Origin: Thermoflexus sp.
GTDB lineage: Bacteria; Chloroflexota; Anaerolineae; Aggregatilineales; Aggregatilineaceae
NCBI GenBank assembly: GCA_020724465.1
Contig: DYGX01000002.1
Location: 248,001 to 312,000, forward strand
DNA: 64,000 nucleotides
Reading direction: 5' to 3'
Numbering within the stretch: the first letter of the stretch is position 1; each line of letters begins with the position of its first letter. The position numbers were made by a program, and so were the translations under genes. The notes beneath the pieces were generated by a model, which worked only from the letters and a program-made list of their open reading frames with translations, made no database searches and was not told the origin of the DNA. Of this stretch, positions 56,859 through 64,000 are shown one piece after another.

Positions 56859-57335
56859 CTAGAAGATCGCGTTTACCAGCGAAAGCAGACCCACGAACGC
56901 CAGCACGCCGACGATGCCCAGCACCGCGGCCAGGATCACGCAGCCTTTGCGCCCGATGCGCGAGGCCAGCATGGCGCGCAAGACGATGCGCAGAAAGGCG
57001 AGGATGCCCGCGGTTGCCGTTCCGGCCGTCACCGCGGCGACGTCATCGGCCTGCCCGGCGACGGGGATGAGATCCGGAATGGCGTCGATGGGAGAAAGGA
57101 CGTACAGCAGGGTCAGGAGAATGACCGCGACGATGCTGCCTGTCGTTCCCCAATCGATCGCGCGGCGCGCGGCAACGCCGCCTTGCGGCACCACCTCGCC
57201 GCGCTTGCGGACGGCCGGCGTGTAGTAGACTGCGGGGTCACTGTATACCGCAGGATCGACGCTGTCGTTGTATTCGTCGTCATATTCGTCGGAATCGTCG
57301 TACTCGTATTCCGCGTCGGCGTCCTCGTAGCGCAT
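56859..57335 (-). CDS. DUF1232-domain membrane protein
   Basis: The 158-residue protein has a very acidic, Tyr/Asp-rich N-terminus (DADAEYEYDDSDEYDDEYND), then hydrophobic helices near 70-90 and 125-155. Between them lies the DUF1232 (YkvA-like) signature YVLSPIDAIPDLIPVAGQAD with DVAAV. The start at 57335 has AAGGG upstream; the frame is open upstream to 57470. The function of this family is not known. It faces the esterase tail to tail, with 14 bases between. Confidence 0.8.
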   Translation of the reverse strand: MRYEDADAEYEYDDSDEYDDEYNDSVDPAVYSDPAVYYTPAVRKRGEVVPQGGVAARRAIDWGTTGSIVAVILLTLLYVLSPIDAIPDLIPVAGQADDVAAVTAGTATAGILAFLRIVLRAMLASRIGRKGCVILAAVLGIVGVLAFVGLLSLVNAIF

Positions 57336-57471
57336 CGTGTGCCCTTTGTTCTCGCGATCGGTTATTATTGAGCGTATCGCAAACGGGCTGCGCGTGGCAA
57401 CTGCGCGGGCGCGGCGCCAAAAGAACAGGACGGCGCCCGTCGGATTGGGGCACAGGTCAGGAGTTCGCAAG

Positions 57472-58197
57472 ATGGAGCTTCTCGCAGTGTGGGAAGTTGT
57501 GCGGCGGCGCTGGTGGCTGATCGTGCTGCCGGCGCTGGTCGCAGGCGCGCTTGTGCTTCGCGATCTGCCCCGCGTGATCTCGCCGCCCCACAGCTACGCG
57601 GTGCAGATGCGCTTAACCGTCGCGGCGCCGCCGCAGCCGCCGACCGAGCAGACCATGACGCCCTACGAAGACACGGCGTATGTCCCCTGGCTGGCGTCCG
57701 AGTATGTAGTGGTCAATATGCCGGCATGGATCACAAGCGATTCGTTCGCCGGGCAGGTGAGCCGGGTGCTGTCTGACGAAGGGCGTAGCATCCACGGCGA
57801 AGATCTGGCCGGCGCGTTTGCGGCGGACGGGCTGCGCAGCATTCTGACGCTGTACGTACGGTGGGACGACCCGGACGAAATCGCTGAGATCGCGCGTGCG
57901 GCCATCACGGTGCTGCAGACGCGTAACCAGGATTATTTTCCGCAGTTTGGCGGCCAGCCGGTGAGTGTCGTCCCGCTGGACTCGATCGCCGTTCGGCAGG
58001 TAGCGCCGCCGATCGCGGACCGGCTGGTGCCGCTGATCAAGGTGGCGGTCGGTCTGGCGGCGGGGGTGGCGCTGGCCGCGCTCGCGGAGCACGTCGACCG
58101 CACTGTGCGCACCCGCGCCGATGTGGAGTCACTTGGAGTGCCGGTGATCGCCACCATCCCGCGCCAGCGGCGGTTGCCGTCGCGCAGTCGCCGCTGA
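57472..58197 (+). CDS. Chain-length-determinant-like membrane protein (Wzz type) 1
   Basis: The 241-residue protein has a helix near residues 17-32 (WWLIVLPALVAGALVLRDLP), a mainly beta/helical outer domain (about 40-180), and a second helix near 195-215 (LIKVAVGLAAGVALAALAEH). A cytoplasmic tail with RVRTRADVESLGVPVIATIP follows, the sequence that in Wzz/CapA proteins faces the BY-kinase. AGGAG lies upstream of ATG 57472. It starts the exopolysaccharide cluster; such proteins set polymer length with the kinase. Confidence 0.78.
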   Translation: MELLAVWEVVRRRWWLIVLPALVAGALVLRDLPRVISPPHSYAVQMRLTVAAPPQPPTEQTMTPYEDTAYVPWLASEYVVVNMPAWITSDSFAGQVSRVLSDEGRSIHGEDLAGAFAADGLRSILTLYVRWDDPDEIAEIARAAITVLQTRNQDYFPQFGGQPVSVVPLDSIAVRQVAPPIADRLVPLIKVAVGLAAGVALAALAEHVDRTVRTRADVESLGVPVIATIPRQRRLPSRSRR

Positions 58198-58253
58198 GCC
58201 GGTGATTGGCGGGCGGCAGCCTGATAAGTGATCCCTTCCGCGCTGACCGCTGG

Positions 58254-58259
58254 TATAAT
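58254..58259 (+). promoter_or_regulatory. -10 element inside the exopolysaccharide cluster
   Basis: A perfect TATAAT lies 48 bases before the second chain-length gene. No convincing -35 is seen. Confidence 0.5.
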
Positions 58260-58306
58260 AGCCGCGATCTGCGCCTGTGAAGCTGGTACAGCAGGAACGG
58301 TCTCCA

Positions 58307-58969
58307 ATGGATTTGTCTTATTATGTTCGATTGCTCGTGCGCCGCGGCTGGATCATCGTGCTGGCGGTGATCATCACAGCCGGGGCCGCGTATGCGCTGA
58401 GCAAGGCGCAGACTCCCGTCTACCGGGCGACCCAGCGCGTCTTGATGCAGCCGGCGCGCAATGACTTCGGCCTGACCGAGACGCTGCGCATCCTGCTGCG
58501 AAGCTGGGTGGTCTATCTGGACACGCAGCAGAATGCCCAGGAAGCCATTAACCGCCTTAACCTCGACATGACGGCCGGGGACCTGATGCGCTACACCACG
58601 ATCAGCTCGGACCCGACGCAGCTCACCGTGCAGATCGACGTCGACATGCAGGATGGCCCGCTGGCCGCGCGTATCGCGTATGAGCTTGGGGTGCTGCTGA
58701 AGGAGTATCGGGACCAGCAGAACCGCGATCTGAACCGCCAGGATCGCATCGATGCGATAGTGCTCGACCCGGCGACCTACGGGCTGTACCGCCCGCGCAC
58801 TGCGGTCAACACCATGGCCGGCGGCGTGCTCGGTCTGCTGCTGGGCGGCACGGTGGTTTTTGTGCTGGAATACCTGGAGTCGAACGTGGTTCGCCGCCAG
58901 GAAGATGTGGAGCGTTTTCTGGATCTGCCTGTTCTGGCCGCGATCCCTTCGGACAACATCCGCTCGTGA
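58307..58969 (+). CDS. Chain-length-determinant-like membrane protein (Wzz/YveK type) 2
   Basis: The 220-residue protein starts MDLSYYVRLLVRRGWIIVLA, the Wzz-domain N-terminus, with a membrane helix at about 14-33. A mixed outer domain follows (about 35-165), then a second helix near 172-192 (AGGVLGLLLGGTVVFVLEYL) and the tail NVVRRQEDVERFLDLPVLAA. This tail normally activates the tyrosine kinase made by the next gene. ATG 58307 has AGGAACGG upstream. It is a paralog of the preceding gene; their tails share the pattern VE-x-L-x-P-V-x-A-x-I-P. Confidence 0.85.
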   Translation: MDLSYYVRLLVRRGWIIVLAVIITAGAAYALSKAQTPVYRATQRVLMQPARNDFGLTETLRILLRSWVVYLDTQQNAQEAINRLNLDMTAGDLMRYTTISSDPTQLTVQIDVDMQDGPLAARIAYELGVLLKEYRDQQNRDLNRQDRIDAIVLDPATYGLYRPRTAVNTMAGGVLGLLLGGTVVFVLEYLESNVVRRQEDVERFLDLPVLAAIPSDNIRS

Positions 58970-58978
58970 GGTGGCGCT

Positions 58979-59644
58979 ATGCCCGATCCAAACCTGATCA
59001 CGCTGATCGATCCACGCTCGCCGGTGGCGGAAGCCTATCGCACGCTGCGAACCAATCTGATGTTCTCCAGCGTCGACCGGGCGATCCGTGTGCTGGTGGT
59101 GTCGTCCGCTGTGCCGGGCGAGGGAAAGAGCACCGCAGCAGCCAATCTGGCCGTCACGCTGGCGCAGGGCGGGCAGCGCACGCTGCTGGTGGACTGCGAC
59201 CTGCGCAAGCCCAGCCAGCACGCGCTGTGGGGCGTGCCGAACGAGCAGGGACTGACCACGATGCTGCTGGAGACAGAGGCGCGCGATCGCCCGCCGCTGC
59301 AGCCGACGGCCCTGGAGTCGCTCTCGCTGCTGACGAGCGGGCCGCTGCCTCCGAACCCCGCGGACGTGATCGGCTCGCGCCGGATGGAAGAGGTCATCGC
59401 GGCGCTGCGCGAGCAGGCCGACTACATCGTTTTTGACGCGCCGCCTGTGCTGGCGGTAACCGACGCGGCGCTGCTTGCCCTCAAAACCGACGGGCTGCTG
59501 CTGATCCTGCGGGCGGGGGTTTCGCGCCGCGATCAGACGGCGCGCGCCAAGCAGGAGCTTGAGCGTGTGAACGTCCCGCTGATCGGGGCTGTTCTGCTAG
59601 ACGCGCCGCGCGATGCGTCGGTGCGTGCTTACTATTCGAACTGA
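58979..59644 (+). CDS. BY-family tyrosine kinase for capsule or EPS synthesis
   Basis: The 221-residue protein is a CpsD/CapB-type bacterial tyrosine kinase. It shows DPRSPVAEAYRTLRTNLMFS, Walker A SSAVPGEGKSTAAANLAVTL (about 43-53), Walker A' LLVDCDLRKPSQHALWG and Walker B ADYIVFDAPPVLAVTDAALL. The usual C-terminal Tyr cluster is reduced to RAYYSN, so self-phosphorylation would have few sites. It works with the membrane protein encoded ten bases upstream to control polymer export. Confidence 0.92.
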   Translation: MPDPNLITLIDPRSPVAEAYRTLRTNLMFSSVDRAIRVLVVSSAVPGEGKSTAAANLAVTLAQGGQRTLLVDCDLRKPSQHALWGVPNEQGLTTMLLETEARDRPPLQPTALESLSLLTSGPLPPNPADVIGSRRMEEVIAALREQADYIVFDAPPVLAVTDAALLALKTDGLLLILRAGVSRRDQTARAKQELERVNVPLIGAVLLDAPRDASVRAYYSN

Positions 59645-59663
59645 AGGCGAGGAGGCGTTTCGA

Positions 59664-60734
59664 TTGAAGGGTCTGGTGCTGAGCGGTGGCAAGGGTACCC
59701 GGCTGTATCCGCTGACCTACACGCGTGCCAAGCAGTTAATCCCGGTTGCTAACAAGCCGATTCTCATCCGGGTGATCGAGGCGATCCGCGACGCGGGCAT
59801 TACCGAGATCGGGATCGTCACCGGCGACACCGCGCCGGAGATTCAGGAAGCGGTCGGGGATGGATCGCGGTGGGGCGCGCAGGTGACCTATATTCCCCAG
59901 GAAGCGCCTCTGGGACTGGCGCACGCGGTCAAAATCTCGCGTGATTTCATCGGCGACGAGCGCTTTGTGATGTTCCTGGGCGACAACGTGATTCAGGGCG
60001 GCATCAGCCCGCTGATTGCGGATTTTGCGCATCATCCTGAATGGAATAGCCAGATTGTCCTGACCACCGTCGATCACCCCGAGCAGTACGGGGTAGCCGA
60101 GCTGACGCCGGACGGGCGTGTCGCCCGGCTGGTCGAAAAGCCCAAGCAGCCGCCGTCCAACCTGGCGCTGGTGGGAATCTACATGTTCGACCATCACATC
60201 TTCCAGGCGACTGAGGAAATTAAGCCGTCATTCCGCGGCGAGCTGGAGATCACGGACGCGATCCAGTGGTTGATCGATCATGGTTACAGCGTTTTTCCGC
60301 ATATTCACAAGGGGTGGTGGATCGATACCGGGCGACCCGACGACATGCTGACCGCCAATAGCCTGGTGCTGGACGAGCTGCGGCCAGAAATTCTTGGCAC
60401 CGTGGACGCTTCCTCACTGGTGGACAGCCGCGTCACGGTGGAGCGGGGTGCTGAGATCATCAACAGCGTCGTGCGCGGCCCGGCGATCATTGGGGAAAAC
60501 ACGCGGATCGTCAACAGCTATGTGGGGCCGTTTACCAGCGTCTATCACAATGTGGTGATCGAAAACAGCGAGATCGAGCGCAGCATCGTGCTGGAACACT
60601 GCATCATCCGCGATCTGCCAACCCGCCTGCACGACAGCCTGATCGGGCGTCATGCCGTGGTGGGAGTGAGCGGCGTGCGTCCCAAAGCGATCAAAATCCA
60701 TCTTGGCGACTACAGCCGCCTGGAGCTGATTTAG
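59664..60734 (+). CDS. Glucose-1-phosphate thymidylyltransferase, long form
   Basis: The 356-residue protein makes dTDP-glucose from glucose-1-phosphate and dTTP, the start of dTDP-sugar synthesis. It has KGLVLSGGKGTRLYPLTYTR, AKQLIPVANKPILIRVIEAI, VMFLGDNVIQGGI, RLVEKPKQPPSNLALVGIYM and GWWIDTGRPDDMLTAN, then a left-handed beta-helix (SVVRGPAIIGENTRIVNSYV). The KQL/NKP pattern is that of RmlA. The start TTG 59664 has GAGGAGG eight bases upstream; the frame is open to 59613 inside the kinase gene. rmlB lies two genes downstream. Confidence 0.9.
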   Translation: MKGLVLSGGKGTRLYPLTYTRAKQLIPVANKPILIRVIEAIRDAGITEIGIVTGDTAPEIQEAVGDGSRWGAQVTYIPQEAPLGLAHAVKISRDFIGDERFVMFLGDNVIQGGISPLIADFAHHPEWNSQIVLTTVDHPEQYGVAELTPDGRVARLVEKPKQPPSNLALVGIYMFDHHIFQATEEIKPSFRGELEITDAIQWLIDHGYSVFPHIHKGWWIDTGRPDDMLTANSLVLDELRPEILGTVDASSLVDSRVTVERGAEIINSVVRGPAIIGENTRIVNSYVGPFTSVYHNVVIENSEIERSIVLEHCIIRDLPTRLHDSLIGRHAVVGVSGVRPKAIKIHLGDYSRLELI

Positions 60735-60743
60735 CGGACGCGC

Positions 60744-61586
60744 ATGATGACTCATTCCTCTCTGCGACCGATTCGACTGATTGTCACCGATCTTGACGGC
60801 ACGCTGCTGAATTCCGCCCACGAAATCTCGCCGCGCACCGAGGCGGCGATCCGGGCGGCGCAGGCGCGCGGCGTGGCGTTCACCGTGGCCACGGGCAAGA
60901 CGTTTCCTTCGACCACAGCTCTAATCGAGCGTTTTGGCATCCGGCTGCCGGTTATTTGCGGCAACGGTACCAGCGTGCACGCGCCGACCGGCGAGGTGCT
61001 GTTTGAGGACCCGATCCCGGTCGACCTGGCGGTGGAAGCAGTGCGCTTTGCCGAGGCGCATGGCATGACGCCGGTAGTCTACGTCCGGGGCGGGCTGGTG
61101 ACATCTCGCCGGGATGATAACGTTGACGAGCTGATCGCCCATCACGAGCCTGAGCCGGAGATTATCCCCAATCTGGTGGATGCCCTGCGCAACAGCCACC
61201 AGCCGCACAAGATCATCCTCATGCACCGCGATCGCGAGCAGGTTGCCGCTTTCCAACACCTGCTCGAAGAACGCTTCGGCCAACGAGGGCAGGTCGTCCG
61301 CTCCGGATTAGCGTCGGTGATCGAGCTGCTGCCGCGCGGTGTGTCGAAAGCGACTGCGCTGCGCGTGATTCTGGACCGGAGCGGGTACCGCGCCGACGAG
61401 ATGATCTGCTTTGGCGACAACTGCAACGATCTGCCCATGATCCAGATGGCCGCTGTGGGTGTGGCGATGGGAAACGCGCCCGCCGACGTGCGCGCTGGGG
61501 CAGACTTTGTGACCACGAGTAACGATGCGGACGGCGTGGCGCTGGCGCTTGAGCGCTTTGTCCTCGCGCCCGCGTCGCAAGTCTGA
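60744..61586 (+). CDS. HAD-family phosphatase, Cof type
   Basis: The 280-residue protein has HAD motif 1 IVTDLDGTLLNSAHEI (about 13-22), motif 2 FTVATGKTFPSTTALIERFG, a Lys in SKATALRVILDRSGYRADEM, and motif 4 ICFGDNCNDLPMIQMAAVGV. The cap of about 100 residues is of C2 type. Such enzymes remove phosphate from sugar phosphates or nucleotides. Its place between rmlA and rmlB suggests a sugar-phosphate substrate, by inference. Two in-frame ATGs (60744 and 60747) are possible starts. Confidence 0.9.
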   Translation: MMTHSSLRPIRLIVTDLDGTLLNSAHEISPRTEAAIRAAQARGVAFTVATGKTFPSTTALIERFGIRLPVICGNGTSVHAPTGEVLFEDPIPVDLAVEAVRFAEAHGMTPVVYVRGGLVTSRRDDNVDELIAHHEPEPEIIPNLVDALRNSHQPHKIILMHRDREQVAAFQHLLEERFGQRGQVVRSGLASVIELLPRGVSKATALRVILDRSGYRADEMICFGDNCNDLPMIQMAAVGVAMGNAPADVRAGADFVTTSNDADGVALALERFVLAPASQV

Positions 61587-61622
61587 GCCATTCCCGGCCG
61601 GACATGTGATGAAGGAGCAGGC

Positions 61623-62663
61623 ATGAAAAACATCCTGGTAACAGGCGGAGCGGGTTTCATCGGTAGTGCCTTCGTGCGCCGCATGGTGGCAAAGTACCCA
61701 CAGTACAACCTGATCGTCTTCGACAAACTTAACTACGCTGGCAACCTGGACAACCTGCTGCCGGTGAAGGACGCGCCGAACTACCGCTTCGAGCGGGGCG
61801 ATATCGCCGACCGGGCGGCAGTGCAGCGCGTCTGCGAGCAGTACGCGATCGATGCGATCGTCAACTTCGCCGCGGAGTCCCACGTGGACCGCTCGATCCT
61901 GGAGCCGGATGCCTTCATCAATACCGACATCGTGGGGGTGTACGTGCTGCTCGATGTGGCGCGGCAGCTTGGCATTCCGCGCCTGCATCATGTGAGCACG
62001 GACGAGGTCTACGGGTCGATCGAAGAAGGTTTCTTCCGCGAGAGCGATCCGCTGCGACCAAACAGCCCCTATGCAGCCAGCAAGGCGGGTGGGGAGATGA
62101 TGGTGCGCGCCTATCACGTCACCTATGGGCTGCACACCACCGTGACGCGCGGCAGCAATACGTTTGGTCCGTACCAGTACCCGGAAAAAATCGCGCCGCT
62201 CTTCATCACCGAGGCGATTGACGACCGTCCGTTGCCGCTCTACGGCGATGGGATGCAGGTGCGCGACTGGCTCTACGTGGACGATCACGCCGAGGCGATT
62301 GAGGTTGTGCTGCACCACGGCGCGCCAGGCGAGGTTTACAACGTCGGCGGGGAGCACGAGCTGCACAACATCGAGGTGACGCGCTTCATCCTGGAAACCC
62401 TGGGCAAGCCGGAAAGCCTGATCCACTATGTGGCCGACCGGCCCGGCCACGACCGGCGCTACGCCCTCACGAACGACAAGATCCGGCGCGAGCTGGGCTG
62501 GGAGCCGCGGCACGCGTTTGAGGACGCGATGCGCTCGACCATTGCCTGGTACCGGCAAAATGAATGGTGGTGGCGCAAGATCAAGACGGGCGAGTATCTT
62601 GAGTTCTACCGGATGCAATACGCAGAGCGGCTGGCGAATGCGCAGCGGCACGGCGGTGCCTAG
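61623..62663 (+). CDS. rmlB: dTDP-glucose 4,6-dehydratase
   Basis: RmlB turns dTDP-glucose into dTDP-4-keto-6-deoxyglucose using bound NAD. The 346-residue protein is a short-chain dehydrogenase-type enzyme with GGAGFIGSAFVRRMVAKYPQ, VNFAAESHVDRSILEPDAFI, HVSTDEVYGSIEEGFFRESD, the catalytic YAASKAGGEMM, and GSNTFGPYQYPEKIAPLFIT. GGAG precedes the ATG. No rmlC or rmlD is found in the window; the deoxysugar could be made with genes elsewhere or taken to another dTDP-sugar. Confidence 0.94.
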   Translation: MKNILVTGGAGFIGSAFVRRMVAKYPQYNLIVFDKLNYAGNLDNLLPVKDAPNYRFERGDIADRAAVQRVCEQYAIDAIVNFAAESHVDRSILEPDAFINTDIVGVYVLLDVARQLGIPRLHHVSTDEVYGSIEEGFFRESDPLRPNSPYAASKAGGEMMVRAYHVTYGLHTTVTRGSNTFGPYQYPEKIAPLFITEAIDDRPLPLYGDGMQVRDWLYVDDHAEAIEVVLHHGAPGEVYNVGGEHELHNIEVTRFILETLGKPESLIHYVADRPGHDRRYALTNDKIRRELGWEPRHAFEDAMRSTIAWYRQNEWWWRKIKTGEYLEFYRMQYAERLANAQRHGGA

Positions 62664-62697
62664 CGCGCTATGCCAGATCGCACATTGCTGACACATG

Positions 62698-62727
62698 CCG
62701 CGCGCTGAGGGCGCGCGGTTTGTTGTT
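62698..62727 (+). terminator. Terminator at the end of the exopolysaccharide cluster
   Basis: CCGCGCGC and GCGCGCGG (62698-62705, 62711-62718) form a perfect 8-bp stem with a five-base loop, followed by TTTGTTGTT. Confidence 0.8.
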
Positions 62728-62735
62728 CCGCGATC

Positions 62736-63842
62736 TCACAGGCGGGGCAGTGGCTGGAGCAGGCTGCTGTCGTCGCGCACGGCCAGGCCCATCACCGCCT
62801 CGTTCGGATAATGGGCCAGGTTGGGGAACAGGCCCAACACAAAGCCGTCGAAATCGGTGCGCAGAAGTCCGTCGCCACCCCCGACGGGCCTGCCGAAGAT
62901 GTCCACCATCTGCGCCACCGGGTCGCCCCGCCGCACGCGGTCGCCCGGGCGCACCAGATGGTAGACGATGCATGCCTCGGTCACGCGGGGATGCTGCATG
63001 CGCCGCACCGGATAGCCGAGATCCAGCACGGGCACGTCGCGGATTGGCTCTGGCGGGTCGGGCAGCATCCCCGCCCAGCGCATGACGTTGCGAATCCCGG
63101 CGAGCGCGGCTTCGACATGCCGCGCGTTGACGATGCGCTGGCCGCCCAGCTCGACTGTGGCGGCGGGGATGCGCGCCGTGTTCAGCGCCGCGCCGCTCAC
63201 CGAGCGGTGAAGCTGGAGTTTGATGTACTGGTCCGACACGTATTCGTTGACGACCGTCAGACCCATCGCCTGGAGCATAGCGCCGACGCGGTCGTGCAGC
63301 TTGCGCGCGATACCTTTTTCGCGGTTGTCGCGGTAGAAGACCGGGTCGCGAAAGGCAAACGGGATCGAGCTGGTGCCGTAGTTGTGCAGATCGATCAGAT
63401 AGTCGGCTGTGGCGGCGATGCGCTCGAAGAGGCGGGCATAGGCGGTTTCGAGCGCCGAGGGATAGGTCGCATCGCTTTCATCGGTCGTCCCGGCCAGCGC
63501 GGGGAACAGCCGGTTTGGGTCCTTGCCATACAGATAATACGGACTGCGCTCGTGCGTGCGCAGTCCGGCGGGGTTCAGCGTGGGGATGGCGACCAGTGTG
63601 CCGGTCAGGCGCTCCACCAGGTCGGGCGTAATCAGGCGATGAATCACCGCCATGCCATCGAATTCGCCTCCGTGGATATTGCCGGTGATCCACAGGACCG
63701 GGCGCGAGGCTTGCTTGCCCTGGGCGATGATGATGGGGAAGGTGTCGTAACCGCCGGTCGGCAGAGGGACCGCCTCGAAGGTGCCGTAGGCGATGGCGCC
63801 CGGCTGGCTGTTGGCGCTTCCGATGTGCAGGGACGTATTCAT
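62736..63842 (-). CDS. Succinylglutamate desuccinylase/aspartoacylase-family hydrolase (M14-like)
   Basis: The 368-residue protein is a zinc carboxypeptidase-fold hydrolase. The zinc site is visible as GNIHGGEFDGMAVIHRLI (His and Glu, about 55-60) and LIDLHNYGTS (third His, about 149). LIPTLNPAGLRTHERSPYYL-like sequence with KDPNRLFP marks the family. The catalytic Glu lies in VELGGQRIVNARHVEAAL. It should remove an acyl group from an amino acid; the substrate is not known. The start ATG at 63842 lies 38 bases after the GAF fragment's stop. Confidence 0.87.
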   Translation of the reverse strand: MNTSLHIGSANSQPGAIAYGTFEAVPLPTGGYDTFPIIIAQGKQASRPVLWITGNIHGGEFDGMAVIHRLITPDLVERLTGTLVAIPTLNPAGLRTHERSPYYLYGKDPNRLFPALAGTTDESDATYPSALETAYARLFERIAATADYLIDLHNYGTSSIPFAFRDPVFYRDNREKGIARKLHDRVGAMLQAMGLTVVNEYVSDQYIKLQLHRSVSGAALNTARIPAATVELGGQRIVNARHVEAALAGIRNVMRWAGMLPDPPEPIRDVPVLDLGYPVRRMQHPRVTEACIVYHLVRPGDRVRRGDPVAQMVDIFGRPVGGGDGLLRTDFDGFVLGLFPNLAHYPNEAVMGLAVRDDSSLLQPLPRL

Positions 63843-63880
63843 GGTGGGCTGTCCTGGCGTCGGTTGTTTCCGGTATGCGG

Positions 63881-64000
63881 CTAAATCTGCTGTTTGGCGA
63901 GCGCGTTGGCAAGCTGCGCGCTGACCAGTTCCAGTACCATCACATGCTGCTCGGTAATGCTGTGCTCCTGCACGCGACAGGCGAGCAGCACGCCAAAGCG
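63881..64000 (-). CDS. C-terminal end of a GAF-domain protein, cut by window edge
   Basis: Thirty-nine residues followed by a stop can be read from the right edge (RFGVLLACRVQEHSITEQHV, then VLELVSAQLANALAKQQI). This is the last strand and helix of a GAF domain, a ligand- or light-sensing module. The rest of the protein lies outside the window, and its function cannot be told. Confidence 0.7.
   Translation of the reverse strand, partial: RFGVLLACRVQEHSITEQHVMVLELVSAQLANALAKQQI

Noticed and set aside
61308-62696. 462-codon minus-strand frame opposite rmlB
   Set aside because: Antisense to RmlB catalytic motifs, with no ribosome site.
1-64000. tRNA, rRNA, insertion sequence, prophage or defence-system genes
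   Set aside because: No cloverleaf-like sequence, transposase, integrase, restriction or CRISPR-Cas product was found on reading either strand.

Overview
The window is high-GC bacterial chromosome, densely packed with genes. No tRNA, rRNA, insertion sequence, prophage or CRISPR array was found. Several traits suggest a member of the Chloroflexota, probably near the Anaerolineae; this is inference. They are secreted lipoproteins with long Thr-Pro-rich spacers, a Firmicutes-like DnaB/DnaD/DnaC-type replication set, perfect TATAAT -10 elements in a GC-rich background, and many small membrane proteins without clear relatives. Sixty-four protein genes can be supported; the first (hutI) and last (a GAF-domain protein) are cut by the window edges.

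Layout. 1-11.3 kb: hutI, trmD, a ketol-acid-reductoisomerase-like protein that has lost catalytic residues, an ECF sigma factor with a membrane partner and a bactofilin-like lipoprotein, a MerR-type regulator, a long PriA, a Memo-family protein and a membrane-anchored alpha/beta hydrolase. 11.3-18.5 kb: an orphan groES, a divergent redox pair (double-thioredoxin-fold protein and OsmC), a LysM/M23 envelope cluster and plsY. 18.5-24.0 kb: one leftward run of a tandem-AAA+ helicase loader, a DnaD-domain protein, DnaB, a DUF151 nuclease, a bactofilin and DedA. 24.2-26.2 kb: ParA coupled to a membrane protein where ParB would be expected. 26.2-32.2 kb: a cupin, a solute-binding protein, a glycoside hydrolase, three overlapping small membrane proteins, a large lipoprotein and an ITP/XTP phosphatase. 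32.3-41 kb: rqcH, PPK2, two glycosyltransferases, a coiled-coil protein, and malic enzyme coupled to a flavoprotein. 41-46.7 kb: murA (with Asp for the usual active-site Cys), a SAM hydrolase family gene, gyrB with a long regulated leader, and a sugar nucleotidyltransferase. 46.8-57.3 kb: divergent TPR and FHA genes around a perfect palindrome, treS, a PH-like membrane protein, rplJ-rplL with an L10 leader, a transglutaminase and an esterase. 57.5-62.7 kb: an exopolysaccharide cluster (two chain-length proteins, BY-kinase, RmlA, HAD phosphatase, RmlB). 62.7-64 kb: an aspartoacylase-family hydrolase and the GAF fragment.

Taken together, the genes combine replication and segregation functions (DnaB, DnaD, loader, PriA, GyrB, ParA), envelope building (MurA, PlsY, M23 hydrolase, bactofilins, EPS genes) and stress or redox functions (GroES, OsmC, PPK2, RqcH, TreS). 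The most unusual points are the ParA/membrane-protein pair, the two-AAA-domain loader, the degenerate reductoisomerase, the Asp-type MurA, and several compact regulatory regions: shared divergent promoters with palindromes and two probable leaderless promoters.
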